Origin: Caulobacter radicis
GTDB taxonomy: Bacteria > Pseudomonadota > Alphaproteobacteria > Caulobacterales > Caulobacteraceae
Length of the DNA stretch: 64,000 nucleotides
NCBI RefSeq assembly: GCF_003094615.1
Contig: NZ_QDKO01000023.1
Span: forward strand, 124,001 to 188,000
Direction of reading: 5' to 3'
Shown here: piece after piece, positions 43,013 through 50,849 of the stretch
Layout of the letters: each line of letters begins with the position of its first letter
Position numbering within the stretch: the stretch's first letter is position 1
Translations under genes and position numbers: made by a program
The notes under the pieces: model-generated
What the model saw: the letters and a program-made list of their open reading frames with translations, nothing else
Databases searched by the model: none
Told to the model about the DNA's origin: nothing

Positions 43013-44443
43013 TCAGCGCGCGAACGGGAAGGGCGTCACCGACTTGCTGGCCTCTTCCACCAGCAGGGTGCGGTTGATCGGAGCCGCGGCGCGCTGCGGA
43101 CAGGCCGGCCGCTCGCAGATCCGGCACGACGGCCCGATCTCCACCGCCAGCGGCGAGGCGATGTCGAGCCCGCGCGAGGCGGCCAGCTTGCTCGCGAACT
43201 TCAGCTCGCAGCCCAGGCCGATGACCAGCTCGTCCTCCAGCCCGGCCTGCAGGCCCGAGGTCCGCCGCACGGTGCGCGACAGGGTGAAGTAGCGCTCGCT
43301 GTCGGGCGTCTCGATCACCTGGGTGACGATGCGGCCGGGGGTCTTGAAGCTGTCGTGGACGTTCCAGCGCGGGCAGGCGCCGCCGAAGCGCGAGAACGGG
43401 AAGGGGCCGGCGGCGAAACGCTTGGAGATGTTCCCCGCCGCGTCCAGTCGCATCATGAAGAACGGGATCCCCCGCGCGCCGGGACGGCTCAGGGTCGTCA
43501 GGCGCTGGGCGGCCTGCTCGTAGCTGACGCCGAAGCGCGGTCGCACCCGCTCGATGTCGTAGCCGCTGGCCTCCATGGCAGCGTGGAACGGCTCGTACGG
43601 CATCATGATCGCCGCGGCGAGGTAGTTGTCGAGGAACACCTTCAGCAGTTGGCGCGTGGCGCGGTCGGGCGCGGCGAAGCGGTCGGCCAGGCGCGTCAGC
43701 GCCTCGGGCGCCTCCATCAGGCCCAGCTGATAGCACATGGCGAAGATGCGGCTGGCCGGGGCCAGGGTCTCAGACACCATCAGGCGCTTGCGGTGGTGGT
43801 CGTAGCGGCGCAGCGAGCCGGCCATGACCTCGGCCGGCATCACTCGCGTCTGGATGCCGTGGCGGGCGACCAGGCGCTCACGCACGGCCGGCCCCAGGTC
43901 CTGCAGGTCGGCGTCCAGCGCCGCGACGATGGCCTCGGCCGCCGTCTCCAGCTCGGCGAAGTGGTTGCGCTGCGAGCCGACGAGGTCGCGCACCCAGTCG
44001 GTCGGCGACGACGAGGCCGCCGGCGTGCCGTCGGGACGCTCGAAGGCGCCCAGGTCGATCATCCGGCCGCGATCGAGATAGGCGCGGTAGAGGCGGGCCA
44101 TGGCCTCGGCCAGGCCCGGCGACAGTTCGGCGACTTCCGCCACCTCGTGCCGGCCCAGGCCCAGGTCGGCGAACATCTTGTCGGCCAGAACCTCTTCCAG
44201 CCCCGCGCCGCCGCCCGGATCGTCGGCCGACAGGGTGCGCAGATCCAGGTCGTAGGCTTCGGCCAGCCGTAGCAGCATCTGGGCCGTCACCGGCCGCTGG
44301 TTGCGCTCCAGCAGGTTCAGGTAGCTGGGCGAGACGCCCAGCTCGTCGGCCATGCGGCTCTGGGTGACGCCCAGGTCGCGGCGGAGGCGCTTGAGGCGCC
44401 CGCCCAGGAACAGCTTTTTGTCGGTCGTGACCATGTCTGTCAC
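43013..44443 (-). CDS. ScfR/RamB-type XRE regulator of acetate and short-chain acyl-CoA metabolism
   Basis: A 476-residue protein with an N-terminal Cro/XRE helix-turn-helix (GRLKRLRRDLGVTQSRMADELGVSPSYLNLLER, residues about 15-50). A central IrrE/ImmA-like region without a metal-binding HEXXH (SETLAPASRIFAMCYQLGL) follows, then a C-terminal DUF2083-type domain (GGACPRWNVHDSFKTPGRIV) with a cysteine cluster near the end (CRICERPACPQR). RamB in actinobacteria controls glyoxylate-cycle genes; here the gene is divergent from aceA, the same arrangement. The track-like start is GTG 44443; ATG 44434 is equally possible. The cysteine cluster may hold metal or sense redox, which is inference. Confidence 0.9.
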   Translation of the reverse strand: MTDMVTTDKKLFLGGRLKRLRRDLGVTQSRMADELGVSPSYLNLLERNQRPVTAQMLLRLAEAYDLDLRTLSADDPGGGAGLEEVLADKMFADLGLGRHEVAEVAELSPGLAEAMARLYRAYLDRGRMIDLGAFERPDGTPAASSSPTDWVRDLVGSQRNHFAELETAAEAIVAALDADLQDLGPAVRERLVARHGIQTRVMPAEVMAGSLRRYDHHRKRLMVSETLAPASRIFAMCYQLGLMEAPEALTRLADRFAAPDRATRQLLKVFLDNYLAAAIMMPYEPFHAAMEASGYDIERVRPRFGVSYEQAAQRLTTLSRPGARGIPFFMMRLDAAGNISKRFAAGPFPFSRFGGACPRWNVHDSFKTPGRIVTQVIETPDSERYFTLSRTVRRTSGLQAGLEDELVIGLGCELKFASKLAASRGLDIASPLAVEIGPSCRICERPACPQRAAAPINRTLLVEEASKSVTPFPFAR

Positions 44444-44444
44444 G

Positions 44445-44490
44445 TTGTCACGAATTTACAAAATACACAAAGTCGATTTGTGACAAATCG
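44445..44490. promoter_or_regulatory. Operator-like sites between the ScfR-type gene and aceA
   Basis: cgatttgt-g-acaaatcg (44474-44490) is a perfect 8-1-8 inverted repeat. A second imperfect site, ttgtcacgaatttacaa (44445-44461), has the same TTGT...ACAA ends. Both lie in the 151-bp divergent region and share TGTGAC/GTCACA-like cores, so they are likely binding sites for the divergently encoded regulator. A leader hairpin, gcccgc/gcgggc (44549-44570), precedes aceA. Confidence 0.6.
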
Positions 44491-44594
44491 TCTTCAATAG
44501 GTTCGACCGCCTTGCCGCATCGGCGTTAGCTCCCTGTCACAGCTTACAGCCCGCCTCCCAACAAGCGGGCCCCGATGGGGAAGAAGAGACGACC

Positions 44595-46208
44595 ATGCGC
44601 AAGACCTACGCCGAGCACCGCCAGGACCTTATCGCCCGCTATCCGCAAGGCGTGACGCCCGGCGGCGTCGCCATCGACGACATCATCCAGCTGAAGCTGC
44701 AGAACACCTTCAACACCCACCTGGACATCGCTCGCGAGATGGCCGTCGTCATGCGCGCCGACATGGCCGCCTATGACGCCGATAGCAGCAAGTTCACCCA
44801 GTCGCTGGGCTGCTGGTCGGGCTTCCACGCCCAGCAGATGATCAAGTCGGTCAAGCGCCTGCGCGGCACGACCAAGGGCGCCTACGTCTACCTGTCGGGC
44901 TGGATGGTCGCAGGCCTGCGTAACCGCTTCGGCCACCTGCCGGACCAGTCGATGCACGAGAAGACGTCCGTCGTTGATCTCATCGAAGAGATCTACGTCT
45001 CGCTGCGCCAGGCCGACGAAGTGGCGATCAACGACCTCTTCAAGGCTCTGAGCACGGCCCGCAAGGCCGGAGACCAGGTCGCCGAGCAGGCCGCGATCAA
45101 GGCCATCGACGGGTTCGAGACCCACGTCGTTCCGATCATCGCCGACATCGACGCCGGCTTCGGCAACGAGCACGCCACCTATCTGCTGGCCAAGGAGATG
45201 ATCAAGGCCGGCGCCTGCTGCCTGCAGATCGAGAACCAGGTCAGCGACGCCAAGCAGTGCGGCCACCAGGACGGCAAGGTCACCGTGCCGCGCGAGGACT
45301 TCATCGAGAAGCTGCGCGCCTGCCGCCTGGCCTTCGAGGAGCTGGGCGTCGACGAGGGCGTCATCGTCGCCCGCACCGACAGCCTGGGCGCGGGTCTGAC
45401 CCAGAAGGTCCCGGTCAGCCAGGGCGAGGGCGATCTGGCCGCCGAATACATCAAGTGGCTGAAGACCGAGGCCATCACGCCCGAGAACCCGCTGCGCGAC
45501 GGCGAGATCGCGATCATGAAGGACGGCGCCTTCGTCAAGCCGGTGCGCATGGCCAACGGCCTGTTCGCCTTCCAGGACGGCACGGGCCGCGCCCGGGTCA
45601 TCGAGGACTGCATCGCCAACCTGACGCAAGGCGGCGCCGACCTTCTGTGGATCGAGACCGATACGCCCAATGTCGACGAGATCGCCTCGATGGTGGCCGA
45701 GGTCCGCAAGGCCGTGCCGAACGCCAAGCTGACCTACAACAACTCGCCGTCGTTCAACTGGACCCTGAACCTGCGCAAGCAGGTCCGCGCCCAGTGGATC
45801 GCCGAGGGCAAGATCCACGAGGACTCCTATCCCGACGGCAACGTCCTGATGTCGGCCGAGTACGACGCGACGGATCTGGGCCGCGAGGCCGACGATCGCC
45901 TGGCCCGCTTCCAGGTCGACATCTCGGCCCGCGCCGGGGTGTTCCACAACCTGATCACCCTGCCGACCTTCCACCTGACCGCCAAGAGCGTCGACGAGCT
46001 GTCGCGCGGCTACTTCGGCGACCAGCGGATGCAGGCCTACGTCAATTCGGTGCAGCGCGAGGAGATCCGTCGCGGGGTCTCGGCCGTGAAGCACCAGCAC
46101 GAGGTCGGCTCCGACCTCGGCGACACCTTCAAGGAAATGGTCGGCGGCGAGCGGGCCCTGAAGGCCGGCGGCCACGCCAACACCATGAACCAGTTCGCCG
46201 CCGAATAG
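44595..46208 (+). CDS. aceA: Isocitrate lyase
   Basis: The 537-residue enzyme splits isocitrate to glyoxylate and succinate, the first step of the glyoxylate bypass for growth on acetate or fatty acids. Visible signatures are SGWMVAGLRN, PIIADIDAGFGN, the metal and substrate region CCLQIENQVSDAKQCGH with the catalytic cysteine C222, VIVARTDSLGAG, and NNSPSFNW. It is longer than the E. coli enzyme (434 residues), as in the larger isocitrate lyase subclass. The start follows gggaagaagagacgacc. It is divergent from the ScfR-type regulator and followed by a small gene and malate synthase. Confidence 0.96.
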   Translation: MRKTYAEHRQDLIARYPQGVTPGGVAIDDIIQLKLQNTFNTHLDIAREMAVVMRADMAAYDADSSKFTQSLGCWSGFHAQQMIKSVKRLRGTTKGAYVYLSGWMVAGLRNRFGHLPDQSMHEKTSVVDLIEEIYVSLRQADEVAINDLFKALSTARKAGDQVAEQAAIKAIDGFETHVVPIIADIDAGFGNEHATYLLAKEMIKAGACCLQIENQVSDAKQCGHQDGKVTVPREDFIEKLRACRLAFEELGVDEGVIVARTDSLGAGLTQKVPVSQGEGDLAAEYIKWLKTEAITPENPLRDGEIAIMKDGAFVKPVRMANGLFAFQDGTGRARVIEDCIANLTQGGADLLWIETDTPNVDEIASMVAEVRKAVPNAKLTYNNSPSFNWTLNLRKQVRAQWIAEGKIHEDSYPDGNVLMSAEYDATDLGREADDRLARFQVDISARAGVFHNLITLPTFHLTAKSVDELSRGYFGDQRMQAYVNSVQREEIRRGVSAVKHQHEVGSDLGDTFKEMVGGERALKAGGHANTMNQFAAE

Positions 46209-46274
46209 CTCGGCGTCCGAAACCGATAACCCCCACTTCACCCCCACTGGCGAAAACCTACAGGAGAGAACGCC

Positions 46275-46511
46275 ATGACCAACGTCACGCAATTCGCTCC
46301 GGCCGCGATGCCGGATTCGACGGCCCAGGATCGCGCCGTGGACCGCCTCGCCGAGGCCTCGCACCGCCTCAACGAAGCCGTCCGCCGCGCCATCGAGGCC
46401 GGTTACTCGGTGGAACTGGTGCGCACCTCGCGCCACCATGACGGCTCGGGCAATTGGGGCGACCAGATCGTCCCGACCATCCGCGCCAACGAAGCCCCCA
46501 AGAGCGCGTAA
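46275..46511 (+). CDS. Small protein of unknown function in the glyoxylate locus (78 residues)
   Basis: A soluble 78-residue protein with an amphipathic helix (RAVDRLAEASHRLNEAVRRAIEAG) and a polar C-terminal half (VELVRTSRHHDGSGNWGDQI). The ATG has caggagaga eight bases upstream. It sits between aceA and malate synthase on the same strand, 66 bp after aceA. It has no signal peptide or known motif. A role as a modulator of the glyoxylate enzymes is conceivable, but only from position. Confidence 0.75.
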   Translation: MTNVTQFAPAAMPDSTAQDRAVDRLAEASHRLNEAVRRAIEAGYSVELVRTSRHHDGSGNWGDQIVPTIRANEAPKSA

Positions 46512-46609
46512 GACGCTCGGGCGCCCGCGGGCGAGGGGAGGCGCCTGCTTCCTCCTCTCGCCCGCCACACTGCAATCGTCATCCCGGAGGGCGCGCAAGC
46601 CCCATCCGG

Positions 46610-46680
46610 GACCCAGGGATCGCCGCGCGGCGTCGAGGCTTCTTCGCGGTGGCCGGCTCCGCGCGGCGGTCCCTGGGCTC
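46610..46680. repeat. Long imperfect inverted repeat between the small gene and malate synthase
   Basis: The arm gacccagggatcgccgcgcgg (46610-46630, 21 bp) pairs with 46659-46680, whose core is ccgcgcggcggtccctgggc, leaving a 28-nt loop. The gggacccaggga core looks like a dispersed chromosomal repeat rather than a terminator, since no U-tract follows. It may reduce or process the transcript between aceA and malate synthase. Confidence 0.7.
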
Positions 46681-46757
46681 CGGCTTCGACTTGGGTGCGC
46701 AGACCGCATCCGATAGACCTCTTCCCAAGTCCGCGTCCAAACACCACGGAACACGCC

Positions 46758-48338
46758 ATGCCTCTCGACATCGCCGCCAACGTCCAGATCCTCGGCCCGA
46801 TCGAGGGTCGTGCGGTAGAGATCCTCACGCCTGAGGCCGTGGCCTTCGTGGCCGACCTGCACCGCCGCTTCGACGGCCGCCGGCGCGAGCTGCTGGCCGC
46901 TCGCCAGGCGCGTCAGGCCCGCTTCGACGCCGGCGAACTGCCCGATTTTCTGGCGCAGACCTCGCACGTCCGCGCCGCCGACTGGCGCGTCGCCCCGATC
47001 CCGGCCGACCTGCTCGATCGTCGCGTCGAGATCACCGGGCCGGTCGACCGCAAGATGATCATCAACGCCCTCAACTGCGGGGCGAAGGTGTTCATGGCCG
47101 ACTTCGAGGACGCCACGGCCCCCACCTGGGCCAATGTCGTCGAAGGCCAGGTCAACCTGAAGGACCGCTGGAACGGCGTCTTGGACCACGTCGATCCGAA
47201 GTCCGGAAAGGCTTACGCGCTGGGAGCCAACCCGGCCGTCCTGAAGGTCCGGCCGCGCGGCTGGCACCTTCCCGAACGCCACCTCGAAGTCGACGGCGCG
47301 CCTGTCGCCGGCGCTCTGTTCGACTTCGGCCTCTATGTCTTCCACAACGTCCGCGCGGCGATCGAGCAAGGCTCGGGCCCGTACTTCTACCTGCCCAAGC
47401 TGGAGAGCCACCTGGAGGCGCGTCTCTGGAACGAGGTCTTCGTCCGCGCCCAGGAGGCGCTGGGCCTGCCCGTCGGCACGTTCAAGGCCACGGTCCTGAT
47501 CGAGACGATCCCGGCCGCCTTCGAGATGGACGAGATCCTGTTCGAGCTGAAGGACCACATCGTCGGCCTCAACTGCGGCCGCTGGGACTACATCTTCTCG
47601 TTCATCAAGCGCCTGGGCCGCACACCCGCTTTCCTGACGCCGGACCGCTCGGCCATGGTCATGGGCAAGGCCTTCCTCGGCGCCTATTCGCTGAAGCTGA
47701 TCCAGACCTGCCACCGCCGGGGCGCGTTCGCGATGGGCGGCATGGCGGCCCAGATCCCGATCAAGGGCGACGAGGCCGCCAACCTGGCCGCCTTCGCCAA
47801 GGTCCGCGCCGACAAGGAACGCGAGGCCGGCGCCGGCCACGACGGCACCTGGGTCGCCCACCCCGACCTCGTGCCGGTGGCCATGGAGGTCTTCAACCGC
47901 CTGATGCCGACGCCCAACCAGCTCGACAAGACCCTGGAGGGCCTGGAGATCACGCAAGCCCAGATGCTGGAGCTGCACGACGGCGCCCGCACCGAGACGG
48001 GCGCGCGCGAGGCGATCCGGGTGGGCGTGCGATACACCCAGGCCTGGCTGGAGGGCCGCGGCGCGGCGCCGCTCTACAACCTGATGGAGGACGCCGCGAC
48101 CGCCGAAATCTGCCGCACGCAGCTTTGGCAGTGGGTGCGCCTGGCCGCCGAGCTCGACGATGGCCGGGTGCTGACCTCGGAGCTGTTCATCAGCCTGTTC
48201 ACCCAGGAGATGGGCGACCTGCGCCGCGAGTTCGGCTCGCCGCGCCTGGAGGAGGCCGCTCACCTCTTCACCCGCATGGTGCTGTCCGACACGCTGGAGG
48301 AGTTCCTGACCCTTCCGGCCTATGAGTTGATCGGCTGA
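46758..48338 (+). CDS. aceB: Malate synthase A
   Basis: The 526-residue enzyme condenses glyoxylate with acetyl-CoA to malate, completing the glyoxylate bypass started by aceA. Signatures are VFMADFEDATAPTWAN, YLPKLESHLEARLWNEVF, IETIPAAFEMDEIL, GLNCGRWDYIFS and FAMGGMAAQIPIK. The ATG at 46758 begins the conserved sequence; an in-frame upstream extension to about 46695 comes from intergenic repeat DNA. No strong ribosome site is visible. Its spacing from aceA (about 550 bp, with a small gene and an inverted repeat between) suggests separate or attenuated expression. Confidence 0.95.
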   Translation: MPLDIAANVQILGPIEGRAVEILTPEAVAFVADLHRRFDGRRRELLAARQARQARFDAGELPDFLAQTSHVRAADWRVAPIPADLLDRRVEITGPVDRKMIINALNCGAKVFMADFEDATAPTWANVVEGQVNLKDRWNGVLDHVDPKSGKAYALGANPAVLKVRPRGWHLPERHLEVDGAPVAGALFDFGLYVFHNVRAAIEQGSGPYFYLPKLESHLEARLWNEVFVRAQEALGLPVGTFKATVLIETIPAAFEMDEILFELKDHIVGLNCGRWDYIFSFIKRLGRTPAFLTPDRSAMVMGKAFLGAYSLKLIQTCHRRGAFAMGGMAAQIPIKGDEAANLAAFAKVRADKEREAGAGHDGTWVAHPDLVPVAMEVFNRLMPTPNQLDKTLEGLEITQAQMLELHDGARTETGAREAIRVGVRYTQAWLEGRGAAPLYNLMEDAATAEICRTQLWQWVRLAAELDDGRVLTSELFISLFTQEMGDLRREFGSPRLEEAAHLFTRMVLSDTLEEFLTLPAYELIG

Positions 48339-48352
48339 CACCGGCGCGGCGG

Positions 48353-48377
48353 CGGCGCTCCATCCCCCGGAGCGCCG
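48353..48377 (+). terminator. Hairpin after malate synthase
   Basis: cggcgctcc (48353-48361) pairs perfectly with ggagcgccg (48369-48377) around a 7-nt loop, 14 bases after the stop. There is no U-tract, so termination may be partial or factor-dependent. Confidence 0.5.
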
Positions 48378-48480
48378 TCGCGTTGCGTCGCCCTACCGAC
48401 ACGTAAGACCCCGAAAAGCCGGAGCCATGCGAGCCCCGGCGCGTTTGACGCTCGACCAGTAACAAGGCGGGCGTCTCGTC

Positions 48481-50811
48481 ATGACCATCTCCTCCCTGCG
48501 CCGGGATCTCCTCACCCGACCGATCTTCCAGTGGGCCCAAGGCGTGCTGCCGGCCCTGTCCCAGACCGAGCGCGACGCCATCGACGCCGGCGACGTCTGG
48601 TGGGACGCGGCGCTGTTCACCGGCGACCCCGACTGGAACGAGCTCCTGTCGTTCCCCAGGCCCCAGCTACGCCCCGACGAGCAGGCCTTCATCGACGGCC
48701 CGGTCGAGAAGCTCTGCGCCATGGTCGACGAATGGACCATGACCTGGGAGACCCGCGACCTGTCGCCGGAGGTCTGGACCTTCCTGAAGGAAAACAAGTT
48801 CTTCGGGATGATCATCCCCAAGCAGTACGGCGGCCTGGGTTTCTCGGCCTACGGCCACGCCGAGGTGGTGCGTCGCATCGCCACCCGTTCGGTCTCGGCG
48901 GCGGTGACGACGATGGTGCCCAACTCGCTGGGTCCGGGCGAACTGATCATGCGGTTCGGGACCAGGGCCCAGCAGGATCACTGGCTGCCGCGGCTGGCCG
49001 ACGGGCGCGAGATCCCCGCCTTTGGCCTGACCAGCCCCGAAGCCGGCTCGGACGCCTCGGCCATGGTCGACGAGGGCGTGGTCTGCCGCGGAACCTGGGA
49101 GGGACTTGAAGTCCTGGGCATCCGCCTCAACTGGCACAAGCGCTACATCACCCTAGGCCCCGTCTGCACGGTGCTGGGCCTGGCCTTCAAGCTGCGCGAC
49201 CCCGATCATCTGCTGGGCGATGACGAAGACATCGGCATCACCTGCGCCCTGGTGCCTACGACCACGCCCGGCGTCGAGATCGGCCGCCGCCACCTGCCGG
49301 CCTTCCAGACGTTCCAGAACGGTCCCAACTGGGGCAAGGACGTCTTCATTCCCATGGACCTCGTCATCGGCGGCGCCGAGCGGGTGGGGCAGGGGTGGAA
49401 GATGCTGATGACGGCCCTGGCGGCCGGGCGCGGCATTTCGCTGCCGGCGCTGTCGGGCGCCGCGGCGGCCTTCAGCGCCCTGACGACGGGCTCTTACGCC
49501 CGCGTGCGCCAGCAGTTCGGCGTCGCGATCGGCAAGTTCGAGGGCGTGCAGGAGCGCCTGGCCCGCATCGCCGGCAACGCCTATCTCGTCGACGGCGCCC
49601 GCCGCCTGACCTGCGCGGGCCTCGACCTGGGCAAGCATCCGTCGGTGATCTCGGCCCTCCTGAAGTCCGGCGCCACCGAGCGCATGCGGGTGGTGGTCAA
49701 CGACGCCATGGACGTCCACGGCGGCAAGGCGATCATCGAAGGGCCGCGCAACTACATGGGCGCGCAGTACCGGGCGATCCCGGTCGGCATCACCGTCGAG
49801 GGCGCCAATATCCTGACCCGCAGCCTGATGGTCTTCGGCCAGGGTGCGATCCGCGCGCATCCCTACATGCTCCGCGAGATCCTGGCCCTGGGCGAGGCCG
49901 ATCCCGAGAAGGGCCTGGAGGACTTCGACGAGGCGTTCTGGAGCCACGTGGCCCACGCCCTGCGCAACGGCATCCGCACCTTCGCCCGCAGCTGGACCAA
50001 TGGCGCACTGTCGCCGGCCCCGGACGCCGGCCGCGCCAGGCGCTTCTACCGCCAGGCCGGCCGCTACAGCGCCGGCTTCGCACTGGCGTCTGACATCGCC
50101 CTTTTGACCCTGGGCGGCGACCTCAAGCGCAAGGAGATGCTGTCGGCCCGCCTGGGCGACATTCTCTCCGAGCTCTACTTCCTGTCGGGCGCGCTGAAGC
50201 GCTGGGAGGACGAGGGGCGCCACGACGCCGACTTCCCGCTACTGCAATGGTGCGCCGACACCGCCTTCGCCACCATCGAGCAGCGCTTCGACGAGGTGTT
50301 CGCCAACCTGCCCAACCGCCCGGCCGCCTGGCTGCTGCGGGCGGCGATCCTGCCGTTCGGCGTCCATCGTCGCGGGCCGTCGGACAAGGTCACCCAGGCC
50401 TGCGCCGAGCTGCTGCTGCATCCGTCCGACACCCGCGATCGCCTCGTGGAGAACGTCTATGTCGGCGGCAAGGACCAGGCGGTCGGCCAACTGATCGACG
50501 CCTTCGAGCGCGTGGTGGCGACCCAGCCGATCCACGATCGCCTCAAGGCCCAGAAGATCCGCGACTGGAAGATCGCCGCCGAGCGGGGGCTGGTCTCCCC
50601 CGCCGAGATCGCGGAGCTGCAAGCCGCCGACAAGGCCGTGGCCGAGGTGATCGCCGTCGACGACTTCGCCCATGACGGCCTGGCCACCTGGGCTCGGGCG
50701 GAGGCCCGGCCCGACGCGGTCAGCGACAGGCGCGCCCGCGTCCAGGGCGACGGCGAGGGTCCCGAGCGACCGGGTCAGGGCGAGGCGCGCAGTTTCGAAG
50801 TCCGCTTGTGA
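48481..50811 (+). CDS. fadE: Long-form acyl-CoA dehydrogenase (FadE type)
   Basis: The 776-residue flavoprotein catalyses the first oxidation of fatty-acid beta-oxidation. The N-terminal third has FFGMIIPKQYGGLGFSAYGHAEVV, the middle FGLTSPEAGSDASA, and the C-terminal helical domain VHGGKAIIEGPRNYMGAQYR and ITVEGANILTRSLMVFGQGA. About 290 extra residues at the C-terminus correspond to the DUF1974 region of the FadE family. Acetyl-CoA made here feeds the glyoxylate bypass encoded just upstream. It starts 142 bp after malate synthase, beyond a hairpin. The last 40 residues are charged and disordered. Confidence 0.94.
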   Translation: MTISSLRRDLLTRPIFQWAQGVLPALSQTERDAIDAGDVWWDAALFTGDPDWNELLSFPRPQLRPDEQAFIDGPVEKLCAMVDEWTMTWETRDLSPEVWTFLKENKFFGMIIPKQYGGLGFSAYGHAEVVRRIATRSVSAAVTTMVPNSLGPGELIMRFGTRAQQDHWLPRLADGREIPAFGLTSPEAGSDASAMVDEGVVCRGTWEGLEVLGIRLNWHKRYITLGPVCTVLGLAFKLRDPDHLLGDDEDIGITCALVPTTTPGVEIGRRHLPAFQTFQNGPNWGKDVFIPMDLVIGGAERVGQGWKMLMTALAAGRGISLPALSGAAAAFSALTTGSYARVRQQFGVAIGKFEGVQERLARIAGNAYLVDGARRLTCAGLDLGKHPSVISALLKSGATERMRVVVNDAMDVHGGKAIIEGPRNYMGAQYRAIPVGITVEGANILTRSLMVFGQGAIRAHPYMLREILALGEADPEKGLEDFDEAFWSHVAHALRNGIRTFARSWTNGALSPAPDAGRARRFYRQAGRYSAGFALASDIALLTLGGDLKRKEMLSARLGDILSELYFLSGALKRWEDEGRHDADFPLLQWCADTAFATIEQRFDEVFANLPNRPAAWLLRAAILPFGVHRRGPSDKVTQACAELLLHPSDTRDRLVENVYVGGKDQAVGQLIDAFERVVATQPIHDRLKAQKIRDWKIAAERGLVSPAEIAELQAADKAVAEVIAVDDFAHDGLATWARAEARPDAVSDRRARVQGDGEGPERPGQGEARSFEVRL

Positions 50812-50849
50812 GCCGGTGGCGAGCTTGAGCGCTTCAACCCGGTGAACGG

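Noticed and set aside
44544-48341. 1265-codon minus-strand frame opposite aceA and malate synthase
   Set aside because: Shadow of two well-conserved enzymes; it spans intergenic repeats too.
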